Notes under the pieces: generated by a model
What the model was told of the DNA's origin: nothing
Database searches by the model: none
What the model saw: only the letters and a program-made list of their open reading frames with translations
Part shown: in pieces, positions 8,630-16,551 of the stretch
Layout: every line of letters starts with the position of its first letter
Numbering within the stretch: position 1 is the first letter of the stretch
Position numbers and translations under genes: made by a program
Source of the DNA: an uncultured Eubacteriales bacterium
Lineage (GTDB): Bacteria; Bacillota; Clostridia; Christensenellales; Aristaeellaceae
Direction: 5' to 3'
NCBI GenBank assembly: GCA_900315675.1
Contig: OMZY01000002.1
Location: forward strand, 1-64,000
Length of the DNA stretch: 64,000 nucleotides

Positions 8630-9538
8630 TTACTGCCAGCCACCGTTGTTGTATTCAGCGATGTTGTCAGAGTTGATCATGAAGGTAGCGATCGGATAAC
8701 GGGCTTCAACGGTCTCGCCGGCCTTCCACTTGTAGTACAGCTCAGCAATGGTCTTGCCGATGGAGATGGGGGACTGTGCGCCGGTACCGGTCACTTTGCC
8801 TTCCGCGATCAGGGCCTTGATGTCGGGAGAACCGTCAACGCCGTAGATCAGGGCCTTGGACTGTGCGGCTTCCGCGGCAGCGGCAGCGCCCAGAGCGGTG
8901 GGGTCATTGCCGCCGAAGATGGCGACAGCTTCCGGATGAGCGATCAGGGCGTCAGTGCCGTTCAGGTTGCCCTGTTCCTGGTTGCCCATGCAGTCCTTCT
9001 GGAAGACCACTTCGAAGCCCTTGCCGTCAATGGCGTCGAGGAAGCCGTTGGTGCGGTCCACAACAGACTGCATTGTGGGAGAATCCAGCACGATGATGGG
9101 GCCGCCTTCGGGCAGCTTGGCCACCAGGTCTTCACCGCAGACCTTACCGGCGTTGTAGTTGTCGGAGCCGGCATAGGTTACCAGGTAGGACATATCAGCC
9201 ACTTCGGTATCGAAACCGAACATGGGGATATTCGCTTCCTTCAGCTTGTCCAGGCCGGCGATGATGCCGTCTTTGTCAACAGGGTTGACAAACATGGCCA
9301 CGACGCCGTTGGAGATCATATCTTCAATCTGGGCAATCTGCTTTTCATTGCTGTTCTGGGGATCCAGGGAAATCAGTTCATCGCCGTTGGCTTCCACAAC
9401 CTCGCGGATAGCGGCTTCCAGGGCAACGAAGAAGGGATTGGTACCGTCCATGCAGGTATAGCCGACCTTATCGGCCAGTGCGGCTGCGCAGCCCAGAGTC
9501 AGGGCGAGCGCCAAAATCAGAGCAACCAGTTTCTTCAT
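8630..9538 (-). CDS. Sugar ABC transporter periplasmic-type binding protein
   Basis: This 302-residue protein is a RbsB/MglB-type (peripla_BP_4) sugar-binding protein. The N-terminus is a signal peptide, positively charged then hydrophobic, ending ALA before DK at about residue 22. A cysteine at residue 17 follows LTLG, so a lipoprotein is possible, but the lipobox is poor. The start is the ATG at 9538, with AAGGAGGG eight bases upstream; a longer frame to 9643 would run through the promoter. First gene of the transporter operon. The bound sugar is unknown, with ribose, xylulose or lyxose-type sugars the natural guesses from the enzymes. Confidence 0.9.
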   Translation of the reverse strand: MKKLVALILALALTLGCAAALADKVGYTCMDGTNPFFVALEAAIREVVEANGDELISLDPQNSNEKQIAQIEDMISNGVVAMFVNPVDKDGIIAGLDKLKEANIPMFGFDTEVADMSYLVTYAGSDNYNAGKVCGEDLVAKLPEGGPIIVLDSPTMQSVVDRTNGFLDAIDGKGFEVVFQKDCMGNQEQGNLNGTDALIAHPEAVAIFGGNDPTALGAAAAAEAAQSKALIYGVDGSPDIKALIAEGKVTGTGAQSPISIGKTIAELYYKWKAGETVEARYPIATFMINSDNIAEYNNGGWQ

Positions 9539-9575
9539 AGAGAAACCCTCCTTTTGGCAGATTCTTCTGCCTGAT

Positions 9576-9616
9576 ATGAAGTTTACATCGCGGTTTTCCG
9601 CCGCTGTTGACTTCAT
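9576..9616. promoter_or_regulatory. Imperfect inverted repeat in the transporter leader
   Basis: ATGAAGT (9576-9582) and ACTTCAT (9610-9616) are exact complements, with CGCGG-TTTT-CCGC forming the inner stem. The element overlaps the -10 edge and the start of the transcript, so it could be a repressor site or an RNA hairpin. Confidence 0.4.
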
Positions 9617-9643
9617 TCTAACCAGACAGGGAAAATCTGTCAA
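9615..9643 (-). promoter_or_regulatory. Consensus sigma-A promoter of the sugar transporter operon
   Basis: On the reverse strand TTGACA (9643-9638) and TAGAAT (9620-9615) are spaced by exactly 17 bp. The transcript would start near 9608, giving a 70-base leader to the binding-protein gene. A 10-bp CCCCGCGGGG palindrome lies just upstream at 9651-9660. Confidence 0.8.
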
Positions 9644-9745
9644 TCGTACGCCCCGCGGGGTTACAGATTGCTGAACCTGTTGAAAAATATGCTCTTTTTG
9701 CCCATATTTGCCAAAAGGGTATATAAAAAATATACCGTATACATT

Positions 9746-10663
9746 TCAAAAATTTACATCTTCACTGAGCACCGCTGCAATGCAGCTTCCGATATCGTTT
9801 GCCCGCCGCAGCAGTCTCTTCTTCCGGATATCGTCTCCGGCCGGCCATTCCATCAGCTTCTTGATCCGTCCCAGCGCAATCGTGCCCTGGAACCGGTCCT
9901 GCCAGGCCCGGTACAGAGACATATACCAGTTCCTTAACTCTTCCTCACTGGCTGCAGCTCCGCCCCGGATCTGCCGTGCCAGTGCGGGATTGGCCAGCAG
10001 GCCGCGCCCGATCATCACCGCTTCTGTTCCGGGGCAGCGCGCGGCCAGGGCCTCCACATCTTCCTTTGTCTTCAGATCGCCGTTGTAAACCGGGTGCGGC
10101 AGGCCTTCCCGCAGCGCCAGTTCAAACGCTTCCGGATGTCCCGCGCCGGTATACTGTTCCTTTGTCGTCCGGATATGCACCGTCACATGGCCGAAAGGAT
10201 ACTCCGCAAGCAGTTTCAGGAGTTCCGGCCATTCGTCAGGGCTTTCGTATCCGATCCTGGTTTTCACGGACAGGGATACGGGAAGGGTATTCGAAAACAC
10301 GCGGTCCAGGAAGGACCGCAGGTATCCCGGATCCTGCAGCAGGCCGCTTCCCCGGCCCCGTTTGGTCACCGTAGGCGACGGGCAGCCGATATTCAGGTCC
10401 GCGCGGGAATAGCCGCATTCACTCACATAGTACAGCCAGGCGGACAGCTGCTCCGGTTCCCTCGTCAGCGCCTGGGGCAGCACCGTCAGTCCCTCGTTTT
10501 CCTCCGGCGAGATGTCCCGTTCCTCCCGGGTCAGAAGCGACAGGGACTGGGTCAGCTTGTGAAACGGCAGGCAGTATACGTCGACGCCCCCGAAGATCCG
10601 GTTGTGGGTCTGCCGCAGAATTCCGTCCGTCATTCCCTCCATCGGGGCAAAATAGATCTTCAA
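9746..10663 (-). CDS. dus: tRNA-dihydrouridine synthase
   Basis: This 305-residue flavoenzyme of the Dus family reduces uridines in the D-loop of tRNA. Family marks are the N-terminal APMEGMTD, the catalytic cysteine C94 in NIGCPSP, the KTRIG strand, and the NGDLKT and IGRGLLANP phosphate-binding segments near the C-terminus. The start codon is TTG, with GGAGG nine bases upstream. It follows the alkyltransferase gene by 16 bases and is probably co-transcribed with it. The exact Dus subclass was not resolved. Confidence 0.9.
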   Translation of the reverse strand: MKIYFAPMEGMTDGILRQTHNRIFGGVDVYCLPFHKLTQSLSLLTREERDISPEENEGLTVLPQALTREPEQLSAWLYYVSECGYSRADLNIGCPSPTVTKRGRGSGLLQDPGYLRSFLDRVFSNTLPVSLSVKTRIGYESPDEWPELLKLLAEYPFGHVTVHIRTTKEQYTGAGHPEAFELALREGLPHPVYNGDLKTKEDVEALAARCPGTEAVMIGRGLLANPALARQIRGGAAASEEELRNWYMSLYRAWQDRFQGTIALGRIKKLMEWPAGDDIRKKRLLRRANDIGSCIAAVLSEDVNF

Positions 10664-10679
10664 ACCCGGTCCTCCGTCT

Positions 10680-10988
10680 TCAGCACTGCCACTGGTGCTT
10701 TTTCATGTCTACGTTTCCGTTTGGCAGGAAGGTGACGCCCTCCGCCTCCAGCCGTTCCCGCTGATCGCGGAAGCAGGGGGCCGTCCTGCCGGCCTGGTTC
10801 ACCACCCGGTGGCAGGGATAATCCCCGTAGTACTGCGACAGGCTCAGGATCCTGCCGACCAGCCGGGCGTTCTTATCATGCCCGGTCAGCCGGGCAATCT
10901 GTCCGTAGGAGGCCACGCAGCCCTCCGGGATTTCCTCCACCGCGGACAGGATTTCATAAATCAGATCTTCATCCATTTTCCCCTGCAT
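10680..10988 (-). CDS. MGMT-family DNA alkyltransferase (short form)
   Basis: This 102-residue protein matches the DNA-binding/active-site domain of O6-alkylguanine-DNA alkyltransferases. The PCHRVV motif contains the acceptor cysteine C59, so it is not one of the alkyltransferase-like proteins that replace it by tryptophan or alanine. The N-terminal domain of Ogt/Ada-type enzymes is absent. The role is repair or sensing of alkylated guanine. It lies between a GNAT gene and dus in a close-packed reverse-strand cluster. Confidence 0.82.
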   Translation of the reverse strand: MQGKMDEDLIYEILSAVEEIPEGCVASYGQIARLTGHDKNARLVGRILSLSQYYGDYPCHRVVNQAGRTAPCFRDQRERLEAEGVTFLPNGNVDMKKHQWQC

Positions 10989-11000
10989 GCCGTCCTTCCG

Positions 11001-11513
11001 TCAGATTTTCCGGACGCTCCTGAAAACTTCCCTTTTCTCTCCCTGGTAATCGCCAATTCCTTCGAATACCGGTTCAAATCCGCATTTCTTCAGCACATGC
11101 ACGGAGGCAATATTCTCCTTCAGGCAGATCCCGTATACCTCGCTGATTCCGACCCGTCCTGCCATTTCCGGAAGGAAAGCCTTCACTGCTTCCGTTGCGT
11201 ATCCGTTTCCGGTATACGCTTTGGCGATATGATAACCGATTTCCCAGGTACCGTCCTCCATCGGGACCATCTGCACATATCCGATGTTCTTCCCGTCCTG
11301 CCTGGTGATCACCGGATGGACCTGCGGCCCGTCGTTGGTTCCGTACACGGATATCAGGAATTCAATGGTCTCCCGGGCTTCTTCCAGGGTCTCAAACACC
11401 TCGTCCGGCACGAATCTCCGGTTGTCTTCATCCAGGGAATTCTCATGCACCGCCTGGGCCATATCCATTGTGAATTCCGTAATGATCAGTCGGTCTGTTT
11501 CAATTCTCATCAT
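11001..11513 (-). CDS. GNAT acetyltransferase, RimJ/RimL type
   Basis: This 170-residue protein has the start typical of ribosomal-protein-type acetyltransferases (IETDRLIITEF), a beta-4/5 WEIGYHIAKAYTGNGYATEA acetyl-CoA segment at about 110-130, and an NIASVHVLKKCGF helix. It transfers acetyl groups to an unidentified amine. Two ATG codons in a row start the frame after GGGGAAAAGA. It lies 12 bases upstream of the alkyltransferase gene. Confidence 0.85.
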   Translation of the reverse strand: MMRIETDRLIITEFTMDMAQAVHENSLDEDNRRFVPDEVFETLEEARETIEFLISVYGTNDGPQVHPVITRQDGKNIGYVQMVPMEDGTWEIGYHIAKAYTGNGYATEAVKAFLPEMAGRVGISEVYGICLKENIASVHVLKKCGFEPVFEGIGDYQGEKREVFRSVRKI

Positions 11514-11533
11514 TCTTTTCCCCGTCTGTTTTG

Positions 11534-12280
11534 TTACTTTGCCAGAAGCTTCAGGAACCGTGCTTCATTCATCTGTTCGTTCGTCAGATACTCCCCGTTG
11601 TAAAACAGCGCATAGGTCGTTACCGGCGTCGGGGCGTTTTGCGCCTCTGTTTTGCTTTCCAGGCGGATGGCTTTGAACGGCACCCCGTGATCCCTGGCTG
11701 TCTGTTCCACGATCGGAACGTATTTGGCATTGAACGGGCACTGATTCGTATAGTACAGAACATACCCCTGTCCGTCAACACGGGGATGCCTGGCGCATTC
11801 CCTGAACCTCGGTTTTGCCGTGCCTCCGTCAAAGTTCAATGCCCACAGCTGGATGCCGTTGTCCGCCTCGTCGCAGACCTCAAAGCCCTTATGCTTCAGG
11901 AACTTTGGATCGGCAAGGAACGGTTTCTTCTTTGCGGAGGACAGGATGCACAGGCCTTTTCTGCCCTTTGCCCGGCTGTCCGCAATGCATGCGTCCAGCA
12001 GGTCGCCGGAATATCCGTGCCCCTTGAGGGAACCGGATACCCACAGGCAGTCAATGTACATGTATCCCTCCGCTTCAATCGGATTCCAGGCGTTTTCCGC
12101 CGGGATATACTCAATAAAGCACTTTCCCCGCTCAACGCTTTTCAGGAACACCAGGCCCTCTTCAAACCTTTCCCGCAGCCAGGCTTTCTTGGAAGCCACC
12201 TGCACGTCCCGGTTATTGGAAATGGCGCAGCAGATATGCTCATTCTCTATATTGTCCTTTGTTACACGGATATATTCCAT
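11534..12280 (-). CDS. YoaP-type GNAT acetyltransferase
   Basis: This 248-residue protein joins a GNAT domain (about 1-140) to a C-terminal thioredoxin-like YoaP domain, recognised from YYTNQCPFNAKY followed by a YALFYNGEYLTNEQMN ending. The combination is known from Bacillus YoaP; its substrate is not established. The ATG at 12280 is chosen over an in-frame ATG further upstream because AGGAGGAG sits eight bases before it. A terminator separates it from the MerR gene. Confidence 0.8.
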   Translation of the reverse strand: MEYIRVTKDNIENEHICCAISNNRDVQVASKKAWLRERFEEGLVFLKSVERGKCFIEYIPAENAWNPIEAEGYMYIDCLWVSGSLKGHGYSGDLLDACIADSRAKGRKGLCILSSAKKKPFLADPKFLKHKGFEVCDEADNGIQLWALNFDGGTAKPRFRECARHPRVDGQGYVLYYTNQCPFNAKYVPIVEQTARDHGVPFKAIRLESKTEAQNAPTPVTTYALFYNGEYLTNEQMNEARFLKLLAK

Positions 12281-12304
12281 ATTCTTCTCCTCCTGATCGG
12301 AAAG

Positions 12305-12336
12305 AAGCCAGGGAGCCGCTTTGCTCCCTGGCTTTT
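12305..12336 (-). terminator. Terminator after the MerR gene
   Basis: A 12-bp perfect stem AAGCCAGGGAGC / GCTCCCTGGCTT with a six-base loop lies nine bases past the MerR stop codon. T-rich flanks on both strands make it potentially bidirectional. Confidence 0.8.
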
Positions 12337-12344
12337 CCCCGGTT

Positions 12345-13145
12345 TTATCCAATCGGGAAACAAACCTCTGTTACGTATTCGTCCGGATTCTTTGTTTCGT
12401 TCGGGCTCACATGGTAGATGTTGAACATGGGGCCTGTCACCTGATATCCGTTCTCGCTGATCCAGGAAATCACAGTGGCCGTCGCGTCGCCCATCTGTTC
12501 ATAACTGCCCCGGATAATGCAGCTCGCCACCTTGACCGCCGGAAGGGTTTTGAACTTCACATGCTCCGTATCCTCATAAGTCCCCTTCACGGTCATCCAG
12601 ACCACGATCTCCGCGTTTTCTTCCTTGTATTCCTTGTCCAGGAACTCCGCAGCGGCCAGGCAGGGATCGGCGGGAACCATGTTTTTGCACTCGCCCATCA
12701 TGGCCCAGGCCATGCCCTCGTCCTCATAGTGCGGGATCACCATGTGCACCGTGGCAGCGTATCTTTCCGGAATGGTTTTTACCGTAACGTCAAAATTCAT
12801 ATTCTGCTCCTTTCTCAGCCGTTTCCTGGCTGTTTCCAGAAGCGTCAGCTTATACTCCGTCTCCTTCGAGATCCGTTCCAGTTCCTCTTCCCGTGCGGAC
12901 AGGAACCGGTCCAGCTTCTCCCGGTCATCGTAAACCTCCAGCATTCGGATAATATCCGTCAGGGAAAAGCCCATATCCTTCAGGGCGGTAATCCGCCCGA
13001 TCTGGAACAGCTGGTCTTCCCTGTAATACCGGTATCCGGTAAAAGTGTCGGTTTCGGCGGGCTTCAGCAGCCCGATGTCGTCGTAGTGGCGAAGCATTCT
13101 GATGCTTACTCTGGATAGTTTTGAAAAATCTCCGATTTTCAGCAT
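12345..13145 (-). CDS. MerR-family regulator with GyrI-like ligand domain
   Basis: This 266-residue protein has an N-terminal MerR winged helix (MLKIGDFSKLSRVSIRMLRHYDDIGLLKP, about 1-70), a coiled-coil dimerisation helix (about 75-115), and a C-terminal GyrI/AraC-effector-binding-like domain, as in BmrR-type multidrug sensors. It probably senses a small hydrophobic or cationic compound. The ATG at 13145 has GGAGGG upstream; a longer frame would start inside the promoter. The gene's own promoter has the 19-bp spacer that MerR proteins untwist, so autoregulation is likely. No efflux pump lies beside it. Confidence 0.88.
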   Translation of the reverse strand: MLKIGDFSKLSRVSIRMLRHYDDIGLLKPAETDTFTGYRYYREDQLFQIGRITALKDMGFSLTDIIRMLEVYDDREKLDRFLSAREEELERISKETEYKLTLLETARKRLRKEQNMNFDVTVKTIPERYAATVHMVIPHYEDEGMAWAMMGECKNMVPADPCLAAAEFLDKEYKEENAEIVVWMTVKGTYEDTEHVKFKTLPAVKVASCIIRGSYEQMGDATATVISWISENGYQVTGPMFNIYHVSPNETKNPDEYVTEVCFPIG

Positions 13146-13187
13146 TCTGGTTTTCCCTCCATGGATGGTATTTCTGAGCTCGCCGCT

Positions 13188-13218
13188 ACTGTAATCCCTC
13201 ACACAGTGTGAGAGTCAA
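13188..13218 (-). promoter_or_regulatory. MerR-type promoter with 19-bp spacer and palindrome
   Basis: Reverse strand: TTGACT (13218-13213), a 19-bp spacer, then TACAGT (13193-13188). The spacer contains the inverted repeat CTCACAC-T-GTGTGAG. An overlong spacer with a dyad between -35 and -10 is the standard operator architecture for MerR regulators. Confidence 0.82.
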
Positions 13219-13224
13219 GTATTA

Positions 13225-13242
13225 AATTCAGAATTCTGAATT
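13225..13242. repeat. 18-bp perfect palindrome AATTCAGAATTCTGAATT
   Basis: A perfect palindrome lies exactly at the 3' end of the next gene (its stop codon is 13241-13243). It belongs with the other AT-rich boundary tracts of this window. Confidence 0.6.
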
Positions 13243-13972
13243 ACTTTTTGATTCCCATAACCTTCCGGATTGTCTTTTCCTCCGCTTTGGGAAAGTGTTT
13301 CCGGACCTGCTGCGCAATTCGCTCCCAGGATTTCTCCGGCGTTTCGTCGCAGCTGTTCACCGTGTCATATCCCCATTTGGTTTCCGGCGTCATCAGTTCC
13401 GCCACATGCCAGCCGTAGGCTTCCCCGTATTTATTCCGCCGCTGCCGGAAATCGCTCATAATCAGGAAAGATTTCATCTGCAGGTCTGTCAGAGCCCCTT
13501 CAAACCCCTTTTCCAGGGCCGCGCGTCTTTTGATTTCAAAGGACAGGAGGCCCAGGCCGACAGCGTCTTCATTCAGCTCCAGGATATCCATGATCCGCTT
13601 GCAGCGGCTGGTCATCTTTCCGTCCTCGTACATCCCTTCATAGTCATACCCGTCCCGCCGGTAGTTCGCAAAGCAGGGAAACCATTCCTTCGAAACAAAT
13701 CCGGCTTTCTTGTCAAAGAACTTCCCGTAGGCAACGCAGGCATTGGGCGCCAGCAGCTGCCGCCAGGCCCAGGGATCCCGTGCCGGGTCGTCCACCCACC
13801 AGTCCTCCGCCGGGGTATGCTCCTCCACGGAAAATCCGGGAATATCGTTGGAAAACAGCGGCAGGAAACCCACCTCCCGGATCAACTCCAGCAGGTCTTC
13901 CGGGGAATGCAGGCATTCACTGTCCGTCCGCCTGCAGCCCTTCATAATCCATTCACCGGCAATGGTATCCAT
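13241..13972 (-). CDS. Uncharacterised AlkZ-related protein
   Basis: This 243-residue soluble protein has no motif I can tie to a reaction. Its middle part (WWVDDPARDPWAWR near 60-75, then YGKFFDKKAGF and NYRRDGYD) recalls Clostridial proteins annotated as AlkZ-related, after a DNA-glycosylase family, but the catalytic residues cannot be verified. The start at 13972 follows AAGGAGAA; a longer frame to 14119 overlaps the helicase gene and lacks a site. It lies 22 bases downstream of the helicase and is probably co-transcribed, so a nucleic-acid role is plausible. Confidence 0.6.
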   Translation of the reverse strand: MDTIAGEWIMKGCRRTDSECLHSPEDLLELIREVGFLPLFSNDIPGFSVEEHTPAEDWWVDDPARDPWAWRQLLAPNACVAYGKFFDKKAGFVSKEWFPCFANYRRDGYDYEGMYEDGKMTSRCKRIMDILELNEDAVGLGLLSFEIKRRAALEKGFEGALTDLQMKSFLIMSDFRQRRNKYGEAYGWHVAELMTPETKWGYDTVNSCDETPEKSWERIAQQVRKHFPKAEEKTIRKVMGIKK

Positions 13973-13994
13973 AGGTTCTCCTTCTCTTTTCGGC

Positions 13995-16361
13995 TCACCA
14001 TCTGCGTCCCCGCCCGTAGCAGCTGTCGCAGATCCGGTACGGCCAATTCCACGGCAGATGCCGTTTGCAGGAGGGGCAGGTCCGCTGCTGCAGTTTCTGG
14101 GTGGAAAGGATATGGACAATGCCCTGGGAAATCAGATCCTTCCGCCGCTGGATCTCCGCCAGCAGGTTGTCAGGTTCCGGAATAAACAGGCGTGTATAGT
14201 TGTAATACAGGTCACACCGCCGGTAGTCCGCTTCCAGCCCGTCCAGCATGCGGATGGTGCAGCTTTCCGGCTCCACAATCTCCGGCATTTCCGGCATCAC
14301 GTCAATATGTTCCCCGCGGCATTCCGCATGATACATGGCTTTCCATCGGAACAGCAGATCCGGATCCTTTTCGTCAAAGGGAATGCAGATGAACCGGTAC
14401 AAAAGCCGCCGATCCGTTTTCGGGGTTTCCATCATCGCGGCAAGTTCCGCCATCCGGACCGTGGACGCCTTGGAAAAGCATCCCTTGTCCTGCATCCGGA
14501 TCCACTGGTCCAGGATGCCGGTCAGCGGCAGCGGAATACCCAGCAGGGATTCCGGGAAGCCGATCACGCCTTCCGTCAGCGGCAGCAGCGGCCGGGCCAT
14601 GGCCCGTGCAACCTCCTGCCGGAAACCGAAAGCGTTCACATAGCCGATTTCATATTTGCCGTATCGTCCCGCCCGGCCGGCAATCTGCTTGATTTCCGAA
14701 TCCGTCAGCAGCCGGGTGATATCTCCGTCATATTTTTCCGATTCCAGGAAAACCACCCGCTGAATCGGCAGGTTCATGCCCATGGCAATGGCGTCCGTGG
14801 AAACCACAACCTCCGTATCTCCCCGGTGGAACCGGTCCGCCTGGTTGCGCCGCACATCCGGCGGCAGGGCGCCGTAAATCAGGGATACCTTGTATCCCCG
14901 CGTCTTAAGTTCCGCGGCCACCGCGTGTACCCGGGCCTTGGAAAACACGATCAGCGCGTCCCCGGGCCGGACGGATCCCGGAAACTGGAATCCTTCCTTC
15001 TCCACTTCCAGGGGCGTCATCCGCTCATGGCGGATCACGGTCAGTTCATCCCCGCAGTCTTCAATGATCCGGGTCAGCAGCGCTTCTGCGTCCGGAGAAG
15101 CACAGGCATGGATTTCATCCGCGCACAGTCCCAGGATCGCCGCCGTCCAGGCGCCGCCCCGGTCCCTGTCCGCGATCATCTGGCACTCGTCAATCACCGC
15201 CACGTCATAGTGGGTCTGCAGATCCGCCATTTCCACCGTGGAAGACTGTACCCGGCTGAAAGGAACCCGGATCTGTTCTTCGCCTGTCACCAGGGAACAG
15301 GGAACGTCCGCCAGGTTCAGCGCTTCAAACTGCTCGGCGGCCAGAAGGCGCAGCGGACCGAGATACAGTCCGCAGTATGCACCGTGCAGCCGCTGGATGC
15401 CTTCATAGGTTTTGCCGGAATTGGTGGGCCCCAGATGCAGGTAGAAATGCCTGCGCATCTGCCGTGCCAACGGATACAGATCCCGGTAATGCTCCGGAAT
15501 CGCGTCCAGCAGGGCGGCCCGGATCCGCCGTTCCCGTTCATATACGGCGTCCGCCTTCTTCTGCAGGCGGATGAGGGCGCTGTTCTTCTCCAGCAGGCGC
15601 CGGAGACGGTCTTTGGAAAACTTCTTATCCAGCGCGTTGAACACCAGGCGGGTCCCTCTGTCGGCTTCCCGCCGCACTGCCGACGCCACGGTCTCCCCGG
15701 AAGGCATGCGCACATTCCTGCAGGCATTCAGTTCCGGGAACGCTTTTCCGGCCTCCGCCCGCAGATATCCTGCCAGTGATCCCGGCTGGAAGGCCCGGTC
15801 CACCGCCTTGGGCGTCAGGCCGCCGGGAAAGTACCGTTCCATAACCCGGCGGACCACGGAACGCTCCTCATCGTCTTCCTTCAGTCTTGCTCCGTGATCG
15901 CCTGTCCGCAGCCACAGCACCACCCGGTTTTCCGCCCGGGTGGTCATCTGCCCCATTTCGTCGTCAAACCAGCGGCGCAGCTCTCCTTCCCGGATGATCC
16001 GCAGGGCCTCATAGGCTTTGTCCAGGGACACCTTGCTCTTTTCCACCGTGCGCAGGAAAGCCAGATCCACCTTGTGTCCCTCCTGCAGCTCCGATGCAAT
16101 CAGACCGGCCAGACGTTCATATTCCGCCTGGTCTCCGGCCAGCACCAGTTCTCCCCGCAGCAAACCCTGCCAGATCCTGTCCCGGCGCTGAAGCTGTCTT
16201 AATGTTGTCAGAAAGGCATCGCTCTGCAGATAAGCTTCCTTCTCCGCAGGCTTCATACTGCGGGTAATCACCCGCACCTTATTCAGAGCGTGCTGATAAA
16301 GGTACCGCTCCCGTTCGGGCCGCAGTGCCTGCACATACGCGTTCATCAGTTCGTAATTCAT
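13995..16361 (-). CDS. Suv3-like DExH superfamily 2 RNA helicase
   Basis: This protein of about 788 residues resembles mitochondrial Suv3 helicases. In frame order it has a helical N-terminal region (about 1-300), Walker A GPTNSGKT (about 311-318), DECQ Walker B (about 391-394), and a second RecA domain ending in the motif VI QIAGRAGR. A C-terminal zinc knuckle follows, CPSC...CDSC with 12 residues between the pairs. It probably unwinds RNA. An in-frame GTG four codons upstream (16373) is an alternative start; neither start has a clear ribosome-binding site. Confidence 0.83.
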   Translation of the reverse strand: MNYELMNAYVQALRPERERYLYQHALNKVRVITRSMKPAEKEAYLQSDAFLTTLRQLQRRDRIWQGLLRGELVLAGDQAEYERLAGLIASELQEGHKVDLAFLRTVEKSKVSLDKAYEALRIIREGELRRWFDDEMGQMTTRAENRVVLWLRTGDHGARLKEDDEERSVVRRVMERYFPGGLTPKAVDRAFQPGSLAGYLRAEAGKAFPELNACRNVRMPSGETVASAVRREADRGTRLVFNALDKKFSKDRLRRLLEKNSALIRLQKKADAVYERERRIRAALLDAIPEHYRDLYPLARQMRRHFYLHLGPTNSGKTYEGIQRLHGAYCGLYLGPLRLLAAEQFEALNLADVPCSLVTGEEQIRVPFSRVQSSTVEMADLQTHYDVAVIDECQMIADRDRGGAWTAAILGLCADEIHACASPDAEALLTRIIEDCGDELTVIRHERMTPLEVEKEGFQFPGSVRPGDALIVFSKARVHAVAAELKTRGYKVSLIYGALPPDVRRNQADRFHRGDTEVVVSTDAIAMGMNLPIQRVVFLESEKYDGDITRLLTDSEIKQIAGRAGRYGKYEIGYVNAFGFRQEVARAMARPLLPLTEGVIGFPESLLGIPLPLTGILDQWIRMQDKGCFSKASTVRMAELAAMMETPKTDRRLLYRFICIPFDEKDPDLLFRWKAMYHAECRGEHIDVMPEMPEIVEPESCTIRMLDGLEADYRRCDLYYNYTRLFIPEPDNLLAEIQRRKDLISQGIVHILSTQKLQQRTCPSCKRHLPWNWPYRICDSCYGRGRRW

Positions 16362-16492
16362 ATCTTTTAACACAACAGATATCTATCAGATTGACCCCGC
16401 GGGATCACCTCGATATCATCATGTTTATCATAATCTATTTTGCATATAAAATCCACACCGGATCCGTTTCTGTACAGAAGGGCCGGATGAAA

Positions 16493-16527
16493 AAGCCCGT
16501 CCGGCCGCTTGGGCGTGGACGGGGCTT
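16493..16527 (-). terminator. Terminator after the DUF6320 gene
   Basis: AAGCCCGTCC pairs with GGACGGGGCTT (one bulge) and is followed on the reverse strand by TTTTCATCC. It lies 25 bases past the DUF6320 stop codon. Confidence 0.65.
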
Positions 16528-16551
16528 GATTTTCTGTATATTCTGTGTTTC

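Noticed and set aside
10680-10988. Alkyltransferase-like (ATL) protein lacking activity
   Set aside because: The PCHR cysteine is retained, so an active alkyl acceptor remains more likely.
13743-15779. 678-codon forward frame opposite the Suv3-like helicase
   Set aside because: It is antisense to a helicase with intact motifs and spans the boundary of two real genes.
13995-16361. Helicase as a Cas3 or restriction-system component
   Set aside because: The motifs (GPTNSGKT, DECQ, QIAGRAGR, C-terminal zinc knuckle) fit Suv3. No nuclease domain, cas genes or CRISPR repeats are present in the window.
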